Source: Anadara kagoshimensis
Taxonomy: Eukaryota; Mollusca; Bivalvia; Arcoida; Arcidae
NCBI GenBank assembly: GCA_021292105.1
Contig: CM037864.1
Span: 12,447,898 to 12,511,897, forward strand
Direction of reading: 5' to 3'
DNA length: 64,000 bases
Shown: positions 36,455 through 48,100 of the stretch, one piece after another
Position numbering within the stretch: position 1 is the first letter of the stretch
Layout of the letters: each line of letters begins with the position of its first letter
The notes under the pieces: generated by a model
What the model saw: only the letters and a program-made list of their open reading frames with translations
The model's database searches: none
What the model was told of the DNA's origin: nothing
Position numbers and translations under genes: made by a program

Positions 36455-36595
36455 GAGAAGGGAAAAGAGAAATAGGGTTCTACGCCCCAGCAAATATGTT
36501 TTGTACTTACATAGAGGGACGGTCGGTTCAGGGATGGCGAAGAAAACCGGAGTGCCCGATGAAAACCGACGAACTGAGTTTTTGGACTTTTGTTT
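36455..36595 (-). repeat. SINE-2 fragment
   Basis: 'ttctacgccccagcaaatat' and 'aaaccggagtgcccgatgaa' match SINE-2; the tRNA-like head is missing because a GA repeat follows. Confidence 0.6.
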
Positions 36596-36610
36596 CTTAC
36601 TGTGGATTAA

Positions 36611-36612
36611 GG

Positions 36613-36703
<91 letters not shown>
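36611..36703. repeat. (GA)n microsatellite
   Basis: About 90 bases of GA with a few extra A or G bases. The two 165-197 codon frames across it (with RE/ER runs) are artefacts of the repeat. Confidence 0.95.
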
Positions 36704-36707
<4 letters not shown>

Positions 36708-36711
36708 TACA

Positions 36712-36912
36712 CAGCCTTACGCCCCAGTCAAAATTTGTTTTACGCATATCGAGACTGTCAGTTCAGGACGTTGGAGCAAACAGGAGTGCCTGAAAAAGCC
36801 GTTAACCTTCGGCGATCAAACTGACAATCGTTCTGAAACTAGGATCTGTCCGAGTGAGATTCGAACCTATTCAATGAAAAAGTGCGGTAATCCGTTAATA
36901 CTCGGTCCCTGA
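36712..36912 (-). mobile_element. SINE-2 copy
   Basis: 'acgccccagtcaaaatttgt', 'gagactgtcagttcagga' and 'caggagtgcctgaaaaagcc' form the body. Minus-strand box B complement 'gagattcgaacctat' lies at about 36857-36871. With the fragment at 36455, the GA repeat is flanked by two related SINE pieces. Confidence 0.7.
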
Positions 36913-36972
36913 AGCTATAACAAAGCAGTTAAAAAGACCAATTAGTCACTGAAATATTAAGCTAGCTGTAAA

Positions 36973-37194
36973 GTACACGCCTGTCGAAAGTATAACACTA
37001 GACTAACGAATTAGTGTCGATTTAGCTAACCATCAACACCCCACGTTAGATTTATCTTGATAGTTGATATGTATCCATCGACAGTTTTTCAGTCATTAGA
37101 TTTTGATTTTGGGTTATATCTCGGCCACTCGATAGCCGATCTTCGACTATTTTTCGTTAGCTCAGTGTTAAACTTTCGACAAGTCTGCACTGTA
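36973..37194. mobile_element. MITE family A, complete copy
   Basis: Ends 'gcctgtcgaaagtataacac' and 'aactttcgacaagtctgcac' are inverted; the interior contains 'ggccactcgatagccgat'. Confidence 0.8.
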
Positions 37195-37317
37195 CCTCCA
37201 TTATGTGTTTGTGCCGCGTGTCTTGATTTTTATTTCCTTTTTTTGTAGTCTTCTTGGTTGTTCTACATGTAGCTAATGCCAAGTGATACAATTCAACTTA
37301 TTTCATTTTGATCATAA

Positions 37318-37565
37318 GGTTTCGGTGGTCGAGTAGTCCAATGCGTGAGCTCACGGCTCACAGGGCCTGGATTCGAATCCTACTCGGTCAGATCCAAGAG
37401 TTAGAAAGTTGTTTTAGTTCACCCGCCGAAGGTTCGTGGTTTTTTCCATGTGCTTTAGGTTTCCTATACCAACATTAATATTGACGCTTCGAAATACTAG
37501 TATAAGTGAAAGGATCCTGACTCGGGCATAAACATCATAACTCAACTCCACTCATTGATACAGAC
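37318..37565 (+). mobile_element. tRNA-derived SINE (SINE-2-like head)
   Basis: The head 'ggtggtcgagtagtccaatg' (box A region, Leu/Ser-like) is followed by a near-perfect box B, 'ggattcgaatcc', at about 37370-37381. The body contains 'cacccgccgaaggttcgtgg', the tail 'tataagtgaaaggatcctga'. Too divergent downstream of the head for a functional tRNA gene. Confidence 0.75.
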
Positions 37566-38243
37566 AGCCTTTTTGTATAAAATCTGATACAAAAAGTAAG
37601 TGCAAAAGGTTTGAAAATATACCAAGAATGGGAATGCACTTACATATTAACCACGACTCTACAATAGTTTAAGTGCAAGATAACTGTAAATTTTTCAAAA
37701 AAATGTTGTGAAATCACGCGAAATATCTTGATTAAAAGAATGCGTTTTTTCACAACAAGTATTATCGCTTTTTAACAGCACCACACAATATTTTTGTAAG
37801 TTTCGTTTGCGTTTCTTGGAGAAAAGATAGAGTACTATCAATTCACGTTGAAATGAAAATGTAATTTGGTTGTTGGTTTTCAAGAAAAAATAAAAATTAC
37901 CCACATCGTGTATACGCAAGATTCATCATTTTATTAGGAATATAGTTGTGAAGACACCCATAAAATTCAGTAATACTTCTGAATAATTAAATCAATTTGG
38001 ATTTAAATCTTTAACCTCAACAATAACTGCTCTATAAATACACATTTACACGATGTTATGAAATATACGGGTGTGATATTTAGTTAAAAATGTTCACCCA
38101 ATACACGGGAAGTGTTAGAATTTGCAGTTAAGATGTTCTAATAATTTGGACAAGAATGTTCTGGTCCACAATAAACAATTAAATAAAAGATCAAGCGGAC
38201 AGATCAATGTTGTATGCCTATACAAATGTATATAAGGTGCACA
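37566..38243. other. No recognised feature
   Basis: No gene or repeat family recognised. Confidence 0.4.
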
Positions 38244-38775
38244 CTGACCTCGGTGGCCAAGTGGTCTAATTATGAGCAGACCACAGCGGCTCTAAAGTTA
38301 CTTCTCGAGACCTTTACAGTATTTTGTGATAGACGAAGTCATACGGGTACTGGCGTATTTTATAAGGGTATGTTGACTCACATGGAACACTGTTACGAGT
38401 GGTCAAATTGTGAGCAGATCACAGCAGCTCTGAAGTTACAACTTCTCTATAAAGAACCTTGGTGACCAAGTGGTCAACAGTGTCGACCTAGAGATCACAT
38501 AACTTCTGGAAATACACCCTCACACAATTTTGTGATATACGGATACTGGTGCATTCAAAGAGTGCATTGACCTACTCGGGGGGGGGGGTCGTTGGTGACC
38601 AAGTGGTTTATTATTATATAAGACGATCACGGTGGCTCTGGTATAACATCTGAAGCTATGCAATTTTGTGATATACGATGTCATACGACTACGGTGACTA
38701 AAATAAGGAATCTTGGACACCAAGTGGTCTACAGCATTGGCATTCTGACCACAGCGCCCCAACGCGCCGCTTTAC
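38244..38775 (+). repeat. Irregular tandem array of tRNA-like head modules
   Basis: Modules with the box-A-like 'ggtg.ccaagtggtcta' start near 38251, 38393, 38458, 38591 and 38711. Each is followed by 'gagcagatcacagc.gctctg' and, in longer units, 'attttgtgatatacg.' and 'catacgggtactgg'. No box B is preserved in the modules. The unit looks like the head of SINE-2 amplified in tandem. Confidence 0.65.
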
Positions 38776-38933
38776 GAATCATAGCGTCCCACTATGGCAG
38801 AACCTAGTCTAAGCAAGTTTTAATATACGGTTGACGGCATGTAGTTTTCTCTGAGTAATTTGTCTCAATATAAACGAATCTGCAGTGCTGGGTTACTCGA
38901 AGTGATCTTAGCGGTAAAACACATAATTACGCC

Positions 38934-39175
38934 GAGTTGAGTAATGGTGTTTTAACCTCCCAGTTATAAACATTTTACTTATATTGAGACGTCGCCAGCT
39001 ATAGACAATGTGCAGAAAATTTACTAGTGCATTGTTGGCATTATACAGCAGAGTTTTTATCGCGCCGAGCCTACCGTGACACGGGACCTCGTTTATTTTA
39101 AGTTCCCATCCGAAAGAACCGCGATTTGCATTTCGTAATGTCGAAAGAACAGCTACTACATTAAGATAGCGTTAA
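38934..39175 (-). mobile_element. SINE-1, head lost
   Basis: Starts 'gagttgagtaatggtgtttt' with the body 'gagacgtcgccagctataga' and 'gttcccatccgaaagaaccg'; the tRNA-like head is absent. Confidence 0.75.
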
Positions 39176-39195
39176 GTTAACCAGCCCTGCTGATT

Positions 39196-39480
39196 TATTG
39201 AATGAGGTTTTACGTCCCAGTCAAAAAAAAGTTCACTTATATTGAGATGTCACCAGCTATAGGTGAAGTGGCAGACCTTTGCAGTGCGCTAAGGAAAATT
39301 TGCAGGGAGAGTACTTTAGCTTGCCACGCCTGCCGTGACGGGGCATCGATTATAAGGTCTTTTGCCGAGGGCCCCGTGACAATCATTTTAAAAAAAAGCC
39401 TTGTGCTTGGCTAAAGAACAGTCTCTACCTATTTCTAAAGCAAGGTCGCCTTGGACTGGCCGTTACACACCGTTGCCCCA
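39196..39480 (-). mobile_element. SINE-1, second diverged copy
   Basis: Immediately follows the previous copy: 'ttttacgtcccagtcaaaaa', 'gatgtcaccagctataggtg', 'gcttgccacgcctgccgtga' and 'aagaacagtctctacc'. Confidence 0.65.
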
Positions 39481-39737
39481 CTTCACTATCTTAAACATCA
39501 ATACAATAACAGATGCTACTTAAAAGAATATGCCAATAAGATATCATAATTCATCAACAATTCCCTCCGATCAATGGAAAATAAACATAGATCATGGAAA
39601 GCTTTTTAATCAATATGGTGGCTCATTTGTGTCATCTCGATATTCAAAGAAATACGAAGATCGTATTGCAGTTAAGGAGTGTATGGATTCTTGCAATTGC
39701 AGCATCAATTTTGCTACATTGACTTAATGAATGCAAT

Positions 39738-39835
39738 CAAACCTGTCTATGAAGGCCACCGAATGGAAATAGTAAATGTGGCCTTATAAGACAGTTGGTC
39801 CTTTTATACAGGTTAAAAATGTGAACTTTTATTTT
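39738..39835. repeat. MITE family C, left half
   Basis: 'tcaaacctgtctatgaaggc' and 'gtggccttataagacagttg' match the left half; no right end is present. Confidence 0.6.
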
Positions 39836-39839
39836 GATT

Positions 39840-40477
39840 TAAAATGGAATGTCATAATTAAGTGTTTCTCCGTAAAATAACAAATATTATTATATACACT
39901 TGTCCTTATCATCATTCCGAATAAACGTTTTGGATATTAGATTCGGCAAATCCTCGCTTTGCATAACAATGTATATAGATAATTTCGACGTACAATTCCA
40001 ATGTCGTCACAGTTTGTTTGACAGCCGGATCTACAGGAAGTAGTTTTTGCCGCTTACGAAAACAAAATATTTCCGGTCAAACCCCTTACGAACTAGATAA
40101 GTGGTAAGTTCAATATTTCAAGTTTTTATTCTGCAAGTTTTTTGCAAGTTGCAGTTAATTCATGTTAATTTGTATTACAAACGAGTTTGTAGACGTCTTA
40201 TAACTAAGGTATGTCATTTTTGATTTTGATAAAAAGTTTGAAGCTTTAAAGTGTGGCACATCATTCGAGAACATAGACGTCAGCATGACAGCCAGCAATT
40301 ATTATGTTGACAGGTTCGTAAACCTTAGAGCACTAACTGTACAAAAGAATTAAATGCAGTGTTATTAAGTTTTTTTTGAAATTATGCCCGTTACTTTAAA
40401 ATTTAAATTTTAAATTTTTCATTATTTCTTGTATATATGTTAGAAACGTGTAGATATTGTTGGTTCATTGTGAAGGG
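39840..40477. other. No supported gene
   Basis: Slightly less AT-rich at 39960-40090, but no exon or repeat family could be supported. Confidence 0.4.
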
Positions 40478-40690
40478 CCTAGGTGACGGAGTGGTCTAAA
40501 GCGTACGCATACAGATCACATCGTCGCTCACCGTATTTGTTCGAATCTCAGTTTGTCAGTTTGCTTGCCGAAGGTCTCTGATTTTCTCTTGGCATTCCAG
40601 TATCCCCCACAATTTCAGAATTGATTACCTCCTTATAAATGAAAAAATTTAAATCCCGGCATTAAATGTCATTACACCATTTCACTCTTC
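40478..40690 (+). mobile_element. SINE-2 copy
   Basis: The head 'ggtgacggagtggtctaaag' and box-B-like 'tgttcgaatctc' (about 40540-40551) are followed by 'gcttgccgaaggtctctgat' and 'ctccttataaatg'. It is directly followed by a SINE-1 tail in the same orientation. Confidence 0.7.
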
Positions 40691-40693
40691 AAC

Positions 40694-40872
40694 ACGGGAA
40701 CTTAAAATAAACTTAGGCTTGGCACGATAAAGAACCCTGCTGTATAATGCTATCAGCGCAACGTACTGACAAAATTTCTGCACCTTCGCCTATAGCTAGC
40801 TATAGTAACGTCTCGATATAAGTGAAATATTCTTGACTGGGAAGTTAAACACCTTTATTTCACTCAACTCTT
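40694..40872 (+). mobile_element. SINE-1, 3' half
   Basis: 'ggcacgataaagaaccctgc', 'gcaccttcgcctatagctag' and 'tgaaatattcttgactggga'. The head is missing, as with 5' truncation during retroposition. Confidence 0.8.
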
Positions 40873-41197
40873 CAACATGGGTTTTTGACTGGTCATTCAT
40901 TCCTCATTTATTGCATCCATGTAATTAATTATTACAACGTTATGAAATTAACTTATCGCATTTTACAGTTGGCTATTTGATTTATCCTTTTGTGTATGGA
41001 CTAAATGCTCATGTACATGTAGCATCACCAGAAACTATCTTATCGGGTCAACGAAGGCCAGACAGTCATAAGGTCACGGGCGGCATTTTATTTACACTAT
41101 AAATAAATAATTGATTTATAACAAGCTTGGTGATTTTATTAGGCGGATAGTTATAAATACAGAACATTATCAATACTAAGGAACCATTGCCTACCCA

Positions 41198-41416
41198 TAT
41201 AGCTCATATATGTCGAATGTTTATCACTGAGCTAACGAAATAAATGCCTTATCCTGTTTAAAGCTCACCTGGGCTTCCCGTTAGCTGGATCTTGACAGCT
41301 ATTTAGTAGATGCAATCTAGTTCTCGGAAGATGATTGGACAATTGCTATCCTCTCTCGGCCACCGAGTATCAAGTTGTTTCAATTAGCTCAGTATTAAAC
41401 TTACGTCAGGCCTGTA
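41198..41416. mobile_element. MITE family A, complete but worn copy
   Basis: The left end 'atgtcgaatgtttatcactg' and the right end 'taaacttacgtcaggcctgt' are recognisable, as is 'ccgttagctggatcttgaca'. Confidence 0.65.
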
Positions 41417-41767
41417 CGTAAGCTACCAATACTCCGATACCATTGCCTACATGTACCTATAGTGCTCATATAAACACATTAATGTTTGAATATTTGCTTG
41501 GTTGTTTTGGTTGAATGCTATTTAGCGTGATATCAGTACTTTTAAGTTATTTTGCAAGGGTACACTTTTTCAGATTCAGCTCAAATTAATATCAAAATCT
41601 TATTAACATATTTAGTTAATGTTGCACGTGACTTTTGCGCAAGTGTTTTTATTTGCTATGTACTTTTGGAACCAAATGTGGCATTTACATGTATGTCACA
41701 TCCGATTACGCAGATGAACTCTGCGGGCCATTCAGTTCATTAAAGAGTTGATTATAGTGGAGTAAGA

Positions 41768-42114
41768 GTTGAGTTGAGTAATGATGTTTAACGGCCAAGT
41801 CAAGAACATTAGCTTATATTGAGACGTCTCCAGCTATAGGCCAAGGTGTAGAAATTTTGCCTGTGCGTTGCGTTGATGGCATTATACAGCAGGATTCTTT
41901 ATTGTTTTAAGCCTACCGTGACACGGGATATACCGGACCTCGTTTATTTTGAGTTTTCGTCCGTAATTTCGCAACTTTCAATTCGTAATGTCGAGTGCTT
42001 GACGAAAGAACAGTCACTACTAACTTTCAAGTCTTGGATCAGACCCGACCGAGGATCGAGCTACAATCTCCAATTATAAAGCGAACACTCTACCAACTGA
42101 GCTACCATAGTACT
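41768..42114 (-). mobile_element. SINE-1, diverged copy
   Basis: Body 'gagacgtctccagctatagg' and 'caagtcttggatcagacccg'; the minus-strand head ends 'ccaactgagctaccatagta'. Box B complement 'gaggatcgagcta' is partly decayed. Confidence 0.8.
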
Positions 42115-42450
42115 AGTCTGTGTGGAGTAAGATATTTTGCTCAAAATACTGAATTATATCGAGACTGTCAGTCTGCGATGGCGGAGAAAAGAGGAAATAA
42201 TAAGGCACAACTTAAACACACATATCAAAATTATCAATTTTGTCAAAAGCAGTTACATTGCATTTCCATTTGAATAATGGCAAAATATTCCAGTCTTATC
42301 TATTTAAGAAAGCTAAAGCTTTGGGCCGATAAAATTGTTTAATGTTTACAAAATCGGTCAATATATTTACAAGGAATCGAGCTTTAATTTTGATATCGAC
42401 AACCCAAGAACAATGACTACTTATAATGACCACTACTGTAGTTGGATATG

Positions 42451-42999
42451 CAGTACAGACCTGTTGAAAGTTTAAGACTGAGCTAACGAAAAGAAGTCGA
42501 AGGTCTGCTGTCGTTTGGCCTAAATATGAGTAGCTGGAACGGAGGAAGACACATTACCCATCGATCGATATATCACTAACGAGGAAACAAGATGAGTTGA
42601 GTTTAGTAGAGTAATGGTGTTTAACGTCCCAGTCAAGAATATTTCACTTATATCGAGACGTCGCCAGCTATAGGCGAAGGTGCAGAAATTTTGCCTGTGC
42701 GTTGCGCTGATGGCATTATACAGCAGGGTTCTTTAGTGTGCCAAGCCCACCGTGACACGGGACCTCGTTTATTTTAAGTTCCCATCCGAAAGAACCGTGA
42801 CTTTCATTTCGTAATGCCGAGTGCTTGGCGAAAGAACAGTCACTACCCACTTTTAAGTCTTGGGTCAGACCCGGCCAGAGAATGAACCCACGACCTCCAA
42901 CTTACGGAGCGAACACTCTACCAACTGAGCTACCGCAGTGGTTAGCTGCCAAATCTGCTCACTAGCTTAGTATTAAACTTTCAACAGGACTGTACTGTA
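42451..42999. mobile_element. MITE family A split by a SINE
   Basis: Left end 'cagtacagacctgttgaaag' at 42451, right end 'ttaaactttcaacaggactg' near 42973-42992. The middle is occupied by SINE-1 (about 42601-42941). This is the second case in the window of the same MITE family serving as SINE target. Confidence 0.8.
42601..42941 (-). mobile_element. SINE-1, best preserved copy
   Basis: Nearly identical to the copy at 6911 over its body ('cacttatatcgagacgtcgc', 'gcgttgcgctgatggcatta', 'gggacctcgtttattttaag'). The minus-strand head ends 'ccaactgagctaccgcagtg'. It probably represents a young subfamily. Confidence 0.9.
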
Positions 43000-43378
43000 G
43001 ATAACATCTGCCTAAAAGCTGCCCTGCCGAGGTTTAGCTAACTAGGATTAAAGGTTAGCTGTCGATTCAGGCCCCAGTTTCACAATCATTCCTTAGCTAA
43101 GATTTTCCTTAACTTAAATTTAGCAAATTTTTTAAATCTCTTTTTGGAACTTCTGGTGAATATTTTTGCAAAACCTAAATGCAAATGTTTAAATCTAGAA
43201 AAAATCTTTAAAATGACACCTTAAATTCCTTAATATCTTGAAAATTAACAAAATTATGTGGATTTGAAATTTTGCAATATATAAGTAAAGGAAAATCTTA
43301 GCTAAGGAATGATTATGAAACCGGGGCCTGTACTAATTTGCTGGCCAAGTGTTAAACTTTTGACAGGTCTGTACAGTA
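43000..43378. mobile_element. MITE family A remnant hosting MITE B
   Basis: Family A interior (43000-43069) and right end 'gttaaacttttgacaggtct' (about 43350-43369) surround a complete family B element. The left end of this A copy is missing. Confidence 0.65.
43070..43327. mobile_element. MITE family B nested in family A
   Basis: Ends 'gccccagtttcacaatcatt' and 'ggaatgattatgaaaccgg' are inverted; the insertion falls between 'gattc' and 'gtactaatt' of the A core. Confidence 0.8.
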
Positions 43379-43495
43379 GATGATAATCTTCAATGTCCTT
43401 TAATCACCACACAGAATTTTTTTCATATAAAATATCATTATTATAGAAAAAAGATATCTGTATTATGGCAAGCCAAAGTTATCATGGGATTGGTA

Positions 43496-43699
43496 CAATA
43501 CAGATCTGTCGAAAGTTTAACACTAGGCTGACAAAATGATGTCGAGGCTCGGCTGCCGAGTGACCAATATAGGGATCGCTAGTAGCTGCCGAGAGATAGA
43601 TATCAGCTGCCAAAGTGCTACCCACTAGGGGCCGAGTTGAGCTGCCATTCGGCACTTATTCGCGAGCTAAGTGTTAAATTTTCGACAGGTCTGTACTGA
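43496..43699. mobile_element. MITE family A, complete copy
   Basis: Left 'cagatctgtcgaaagtttaa', right 'aaattttcgacaggtctgta'; the interior contains 'gtcgaggctcggctgccgag'. A good copy for building a consensus. Confidence 0.85.
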
Positions 43700-43866
43700 A
43701 GTCTTTTGAGATGAAGCCAGGGCTTAAAATAAGGAGTGCAAGTTATTTCGCCAAAACGCTCGTCATTAAGAAATATAAGACTAGGGTCAGTCGTGTACGA
43801 TTGAAAACTATGGCCCTGTGTCAAAAAGGCGTGGGAGGGCATATAACTAGAATTGTATCAACAAAC

Positions 43867-44094
43867 AGTATAGTACTGACCCGTCGAAAGTTTAACACTC
43901 AGCTAAAAAAAAAAAGCTCGGCTACAAAGTGGCTGAGATGTGGATAGTTAGTGATCGAAAATCTGCCGAAAGATAGATTTGCATACCTTTACGGAAAAAC
44001 TGTTGAGATATAACTAATATGGGATCGAAATGAACTGCCAATTCGGTACTTGTTCGTTGGCTTTAGTTTTGAAGTCTCAACAGGTCTGTACTGT
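43867..44094. mobile_element. MITE family A, complete copy
   Basis: Left 'gacccgtcgaaagtttaaca', right 'gaagtctcaacaggtctgta'. Third consecutive family A element within 1.7 kb. Confidence 0.8.
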
Positions 44095-44164
44095 ATGGCA
44101 CAACATAGAAATAAAAAAAGTAATTAGAAAAGGTGTTTCTGAAATATATTTCATGTTCAAGAAC

Positions 44165-44335
44165 CATATTCAAAAACAAACATACTAATCCATATCCGAA
44201 TCACAATCCAGAAGCAAATTAAAAACTTTAGAACTGACAAGTTAGGTTATACACGTGAACTTCCACCCGGGAAGTGAGGCCGGGTGCTCCGGAAGGGTAA
44301 GCACCTCCTGTTTAGCTAGCTACAGCCGCATAACT
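44165..44335 (+). mobile_element. Family D head with intact hairpin
   Basis: The stem GGTGCT (44283-44288) pairs exactly with AGCACC (44300-44305) across an 11-base loop. Ten bases later stands CTAG (44316-44319). A short hairpin about ten bases before CTRR is the hallmark of Helitron 3' ends. Similarity to other copies runs a few bases past CTAG, so the true terminus is uncertain. Confidence 0.65.
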
Positions 44336-44611
44336 AATATTGCGAATCAAATTATTTTGAAGGTTCAGTTTGATTGGAGATTTTCATATAGTCAGTCAAT
44401 ATGGGATCTTCAATATAATTCATTATTACAGTTTGTGTCAAGCAGCTAGATGACGTCCACTAGCCATGCATATTAAGCAATATAGTGGTTATGGTTATAA
44501 AAGTTGAAGCATTTCTGTCAACTTCCATATAATAAGCTGCAGGAAAGTCAGAAAATATTTCAAAAACTGTACTACTCGTTGTATAGGACCATAAGAAATA
44601 TGCAACGAGAA

Positions 44612-44926
44612 AGAGTTGAGTTGAGTAATTGTGTTTAAGGTCACAGTCAAGAATATTTGACTTATATCGAGACGTCGCTAACTATAGGCGAAGGTGCAGA
44701 AATGTTGCTTCTGCGTTGCGTTGATGGCATTATACAGAAGGTTTCTTTATCGTGCCAAACGTACCGTGACACGGGACCTCGTTTTATTTTAAATTTCCAT
44801 CCGAAGGAACCGTGATTTTCATTTCGTAATGCCGAGTGCTTGGCGAAAGAACAGCCACTACCCACCTTCAAACCCACAACCTTTCACTTACGGAGCGAGC
44901 ACTCTACAAACTGAGCTACCTAGTGG
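44612..44926 (-). mobile_element. SINE-1 copy with internal deletion
   Basis: Body as in other copies, but the segment between 'cactacccaccttcaaaccc' and the head lacks the usual 'gtcagacccggcc'. Box B complement is damaged. Confidence 0.8.
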
Positions 44927-45135
44927 TAACTAGATGGGGACAAGTGAATTATAAGCATTGACCGCATTATTTAGCAAGCAAAACATAAATAACTTAAATA
45001 TCAGTACTATCGGTCCAAATAACAGAGAATGTTTCAGGCGTCTGTTTAGATAATAATTAATGATAACTTCTTTTAAATAGAACCTCAAGGATTTCGATTA
45101 GTCATACCTTTTCTGTTATATTAGAAATTAAATTT

Positions 45136-48100
45136 GATATTATGTTATGGTTGTTAAATGAAATGTTGATATTATGTTGTGGTTGTTAAATGAAATGTTG
45201 ATATTATGTTGTGGTTGTTAAATGAAATGTTGATATTATGTTGTGGTTGTTAAATGAAATGTTGATATTATGTTGTGGTTGTTAAATGAAATGTTGATAT
45301 TATGTTGTGGTTGTTAAATGAAATGTTGATATTATGTTGTGGTTGTTAAATGAAATGTTGATATTATGTTGTGGTTGTTAAATGAAAATGTTGATATTAT
45401 GTTGTGGTTGTTAAATGAAATGTTGATATTATGTTGTGGTTGTTAAATGAAATGTTGATATTATGTTGTGGTTGTTAAATGAAATGTTGATATTATGTTG
45501 TGGTTGTTAAATGAAATGTTGATATCATGTTGTGGTTGTTAAATGAAATGTTGATATTATGTTGTGGTTGTTAAATGATAATGTTGATATTATGTTGTGG
45601 TTGTTAAATGAAATGTTGATATTATGTTGTGGTTGTTAAATGAAATGTTGATATTATGTTGTGGTTGTTAAATGAAATGTTGATATTATGTTGTGGTTGT
45701 TAAATGAAATGTTGATATTATGTTGTGGTTGTTAAATGATAATGTTGATATTATGTTGTGGTTGTTAAATGAAATGTTGATATTATGTTGTGGTTGTTAA
45801 ATGAAATGTTGATATTATGTTGTGGTTGTTAAATGAAATGTTGATATCATGTTGTGGTTGTTAAATGAAATGTTGATATTATGTTGTGGTTGTTAAATGA
45901 TAATGTTGATATTATGTTGTGGTTGTTAAATGAAATGTTGATATTATGTTGTTGTTGTTGTTAAATGAAATGTTGATATTATGTTGTTGTTGTTAAATGA
46001 AATGTTGATATTATGTTGTGGTTGTTAAATGAAAAAGTTGATATTATGTTGTGGTTGTTAAATGAAATGTTGATATTATGTTGTTGTTGTTAAATGATAA
46101 TGTTGATATTATGTTGTTGTTGTTAAATGAAATGTTGATATTATGTTGTGGTTGTTGTTAAATGATAATGTTGATATTATGTTGTGGTTGTTAAATGAAA
46201 TGTTGATATTATGTTGTTGTTGTTAAATGATAATGTTGATATTATGTTGTGGTTGTTAAATGAAATGTTGATATTATGTTGTGGTTGTTAAATGAAAATG
46301 TTGATATTATGTTGTGGTTGTTAAATGAAATGTTGATATTATGTTGTGGTTGTTAAATTAAATTTGATATTATGTTGTGGTTGTTAAACTATAATGTTGA
46401 TATTATGTTGTGGTTGTTAAATGATAATGTTGATATTATGTTGTGGTTGTTAAATGAAAATGTTGATATTATGTTATGGTTATGTTGTGGTTGTTAAATG
46501 AAATGTTGATATTATGTTGTGGTTGTTAAATGATAATGTTGATATTATGTTGTGGTTGTTAAATGATAATGTTGATATTATGTTGTGGTTGTTACATCAA
46601 ATGTTGATATGATGTTGTGGTTGTTAAATGAAAATGTTGATATTATGTTGTGGTTGTTAAATGATAATGTTGATATTATGTTGTGGTTGTTAAATGATAA
46701 TGTTGATATTATGGTGTGGTTGTTAAATGAAATGTTGATATTATGTTGTTGTTGTTAAATGAAATGTTGATATTATGTTGTTGTTGTTAAATGAAATGTT
46801 GATATTATGTTGTGGTTGTTAAATGAAAAGTTGATATTATGTTGTGGTTGTTAAATGAAATGTTGATATTATGTTGTGGTTGTTAAATGATAATGTTGAT
46901 ATTATGTTGTGGTTGTTAAATGATAATGTTGATATTATGTTGTGGTTGTTAAATGAAATGTTGATATTATGTTGTTGTTGTTAAATGATAATGTTGATAT
47001 TATGTTGTGGTTGTTAAATGAAATGTTGATATTATGTTGTGGTTGTTAAATGAAAATGTTGATATTATGTTGTGGTTGTTAAATGAAAATGTTGATAGTA
47101 TGTTGTGGTTGTTAAATGATAATGTTGATAATTATTATGTTGTGGTTGTTAAATGAAAATGTTGATATTATGTTGTGGTTGTTAAATGAAATGTTGATAT
47201 TATGTTGTTGTTGTTAAATGATAATGTTGATATTATGTTGTGGTTGTTAAATGAAATGTTGATATTATGTTGTTGTTGTTAAATGATAATGTTGATATTA
47301 TGTTGTGGTTGGTAAATGATAATGTTGATATTATGTTGTGGTTGTTAAATGAAAATGTTGGTATTATGTTGTGGTTGTTAAATGAAATGTTGATATTATG
47401 TTGTGGTTGTTAAATGAAAATGTTGATATTATGTTGTGGTTGTTAAATGAAATGTTGATATTATGTTGTGGTTGTTAAATTAAATTTGATATTATGTTGT
47501 GGTTGTTAAACTATAATGTTGATATTATGTTGTGGTTGTTAAATGATATGTTGATATTATGTTGTGGTTGTTAAATGAAATGTTGATATTATGTTGTGGT
47601 TGTTAAATGAAATGTTGATATCATGTTGTGGTTGTTAAACTATAATGTTGATATTATGTTGTGGTTGTTAAATGATATGTTGATATTATGTTGTGGTTGT
47701 TAAATGATATGTTGATATTATGTTGTGGTTGTTAAACTATAATATAAATATTATGTTGTGGTTGTTAAATGATAATGTTGATATTATGTTGTGGTTGTTA
47801 AATGATAATGTTGATATTATGTTGTGGTTGTTAAATGATAATGTTGATATTATGTTGTGGTTGTTAAACTATAATGTTGATATTATGTTGTGGTTGTTAA
47901 ACTATAATGTTGATATTATGTTGTGGTTGTTAAATGATATGTTGATATTATGTTGTGGTTGTTAAACTATAATGTAAATATTATGTTGTGGTTGTTAAAT
48001 GATATGTGATATTATGTTGTGGTTGTTAAAACTATAATGTAAATATTATGTTGTGGTGTTAATGAAAATGTTGATATTATGTTGTGGTTGTTAAATGATA

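Noticed and set aside
36231..36912. Two overlapping open frames of 165-197 codons
   Set aside because: Their length comes from the GA microsatellite (RE/ER runs) and two SINE-2 fragments; no family motif or splice context.
37318..37400. tRNA-Leu/Ser gene
   Set aside because: Good box B, but stems do not look complete and a SINE tail follows.
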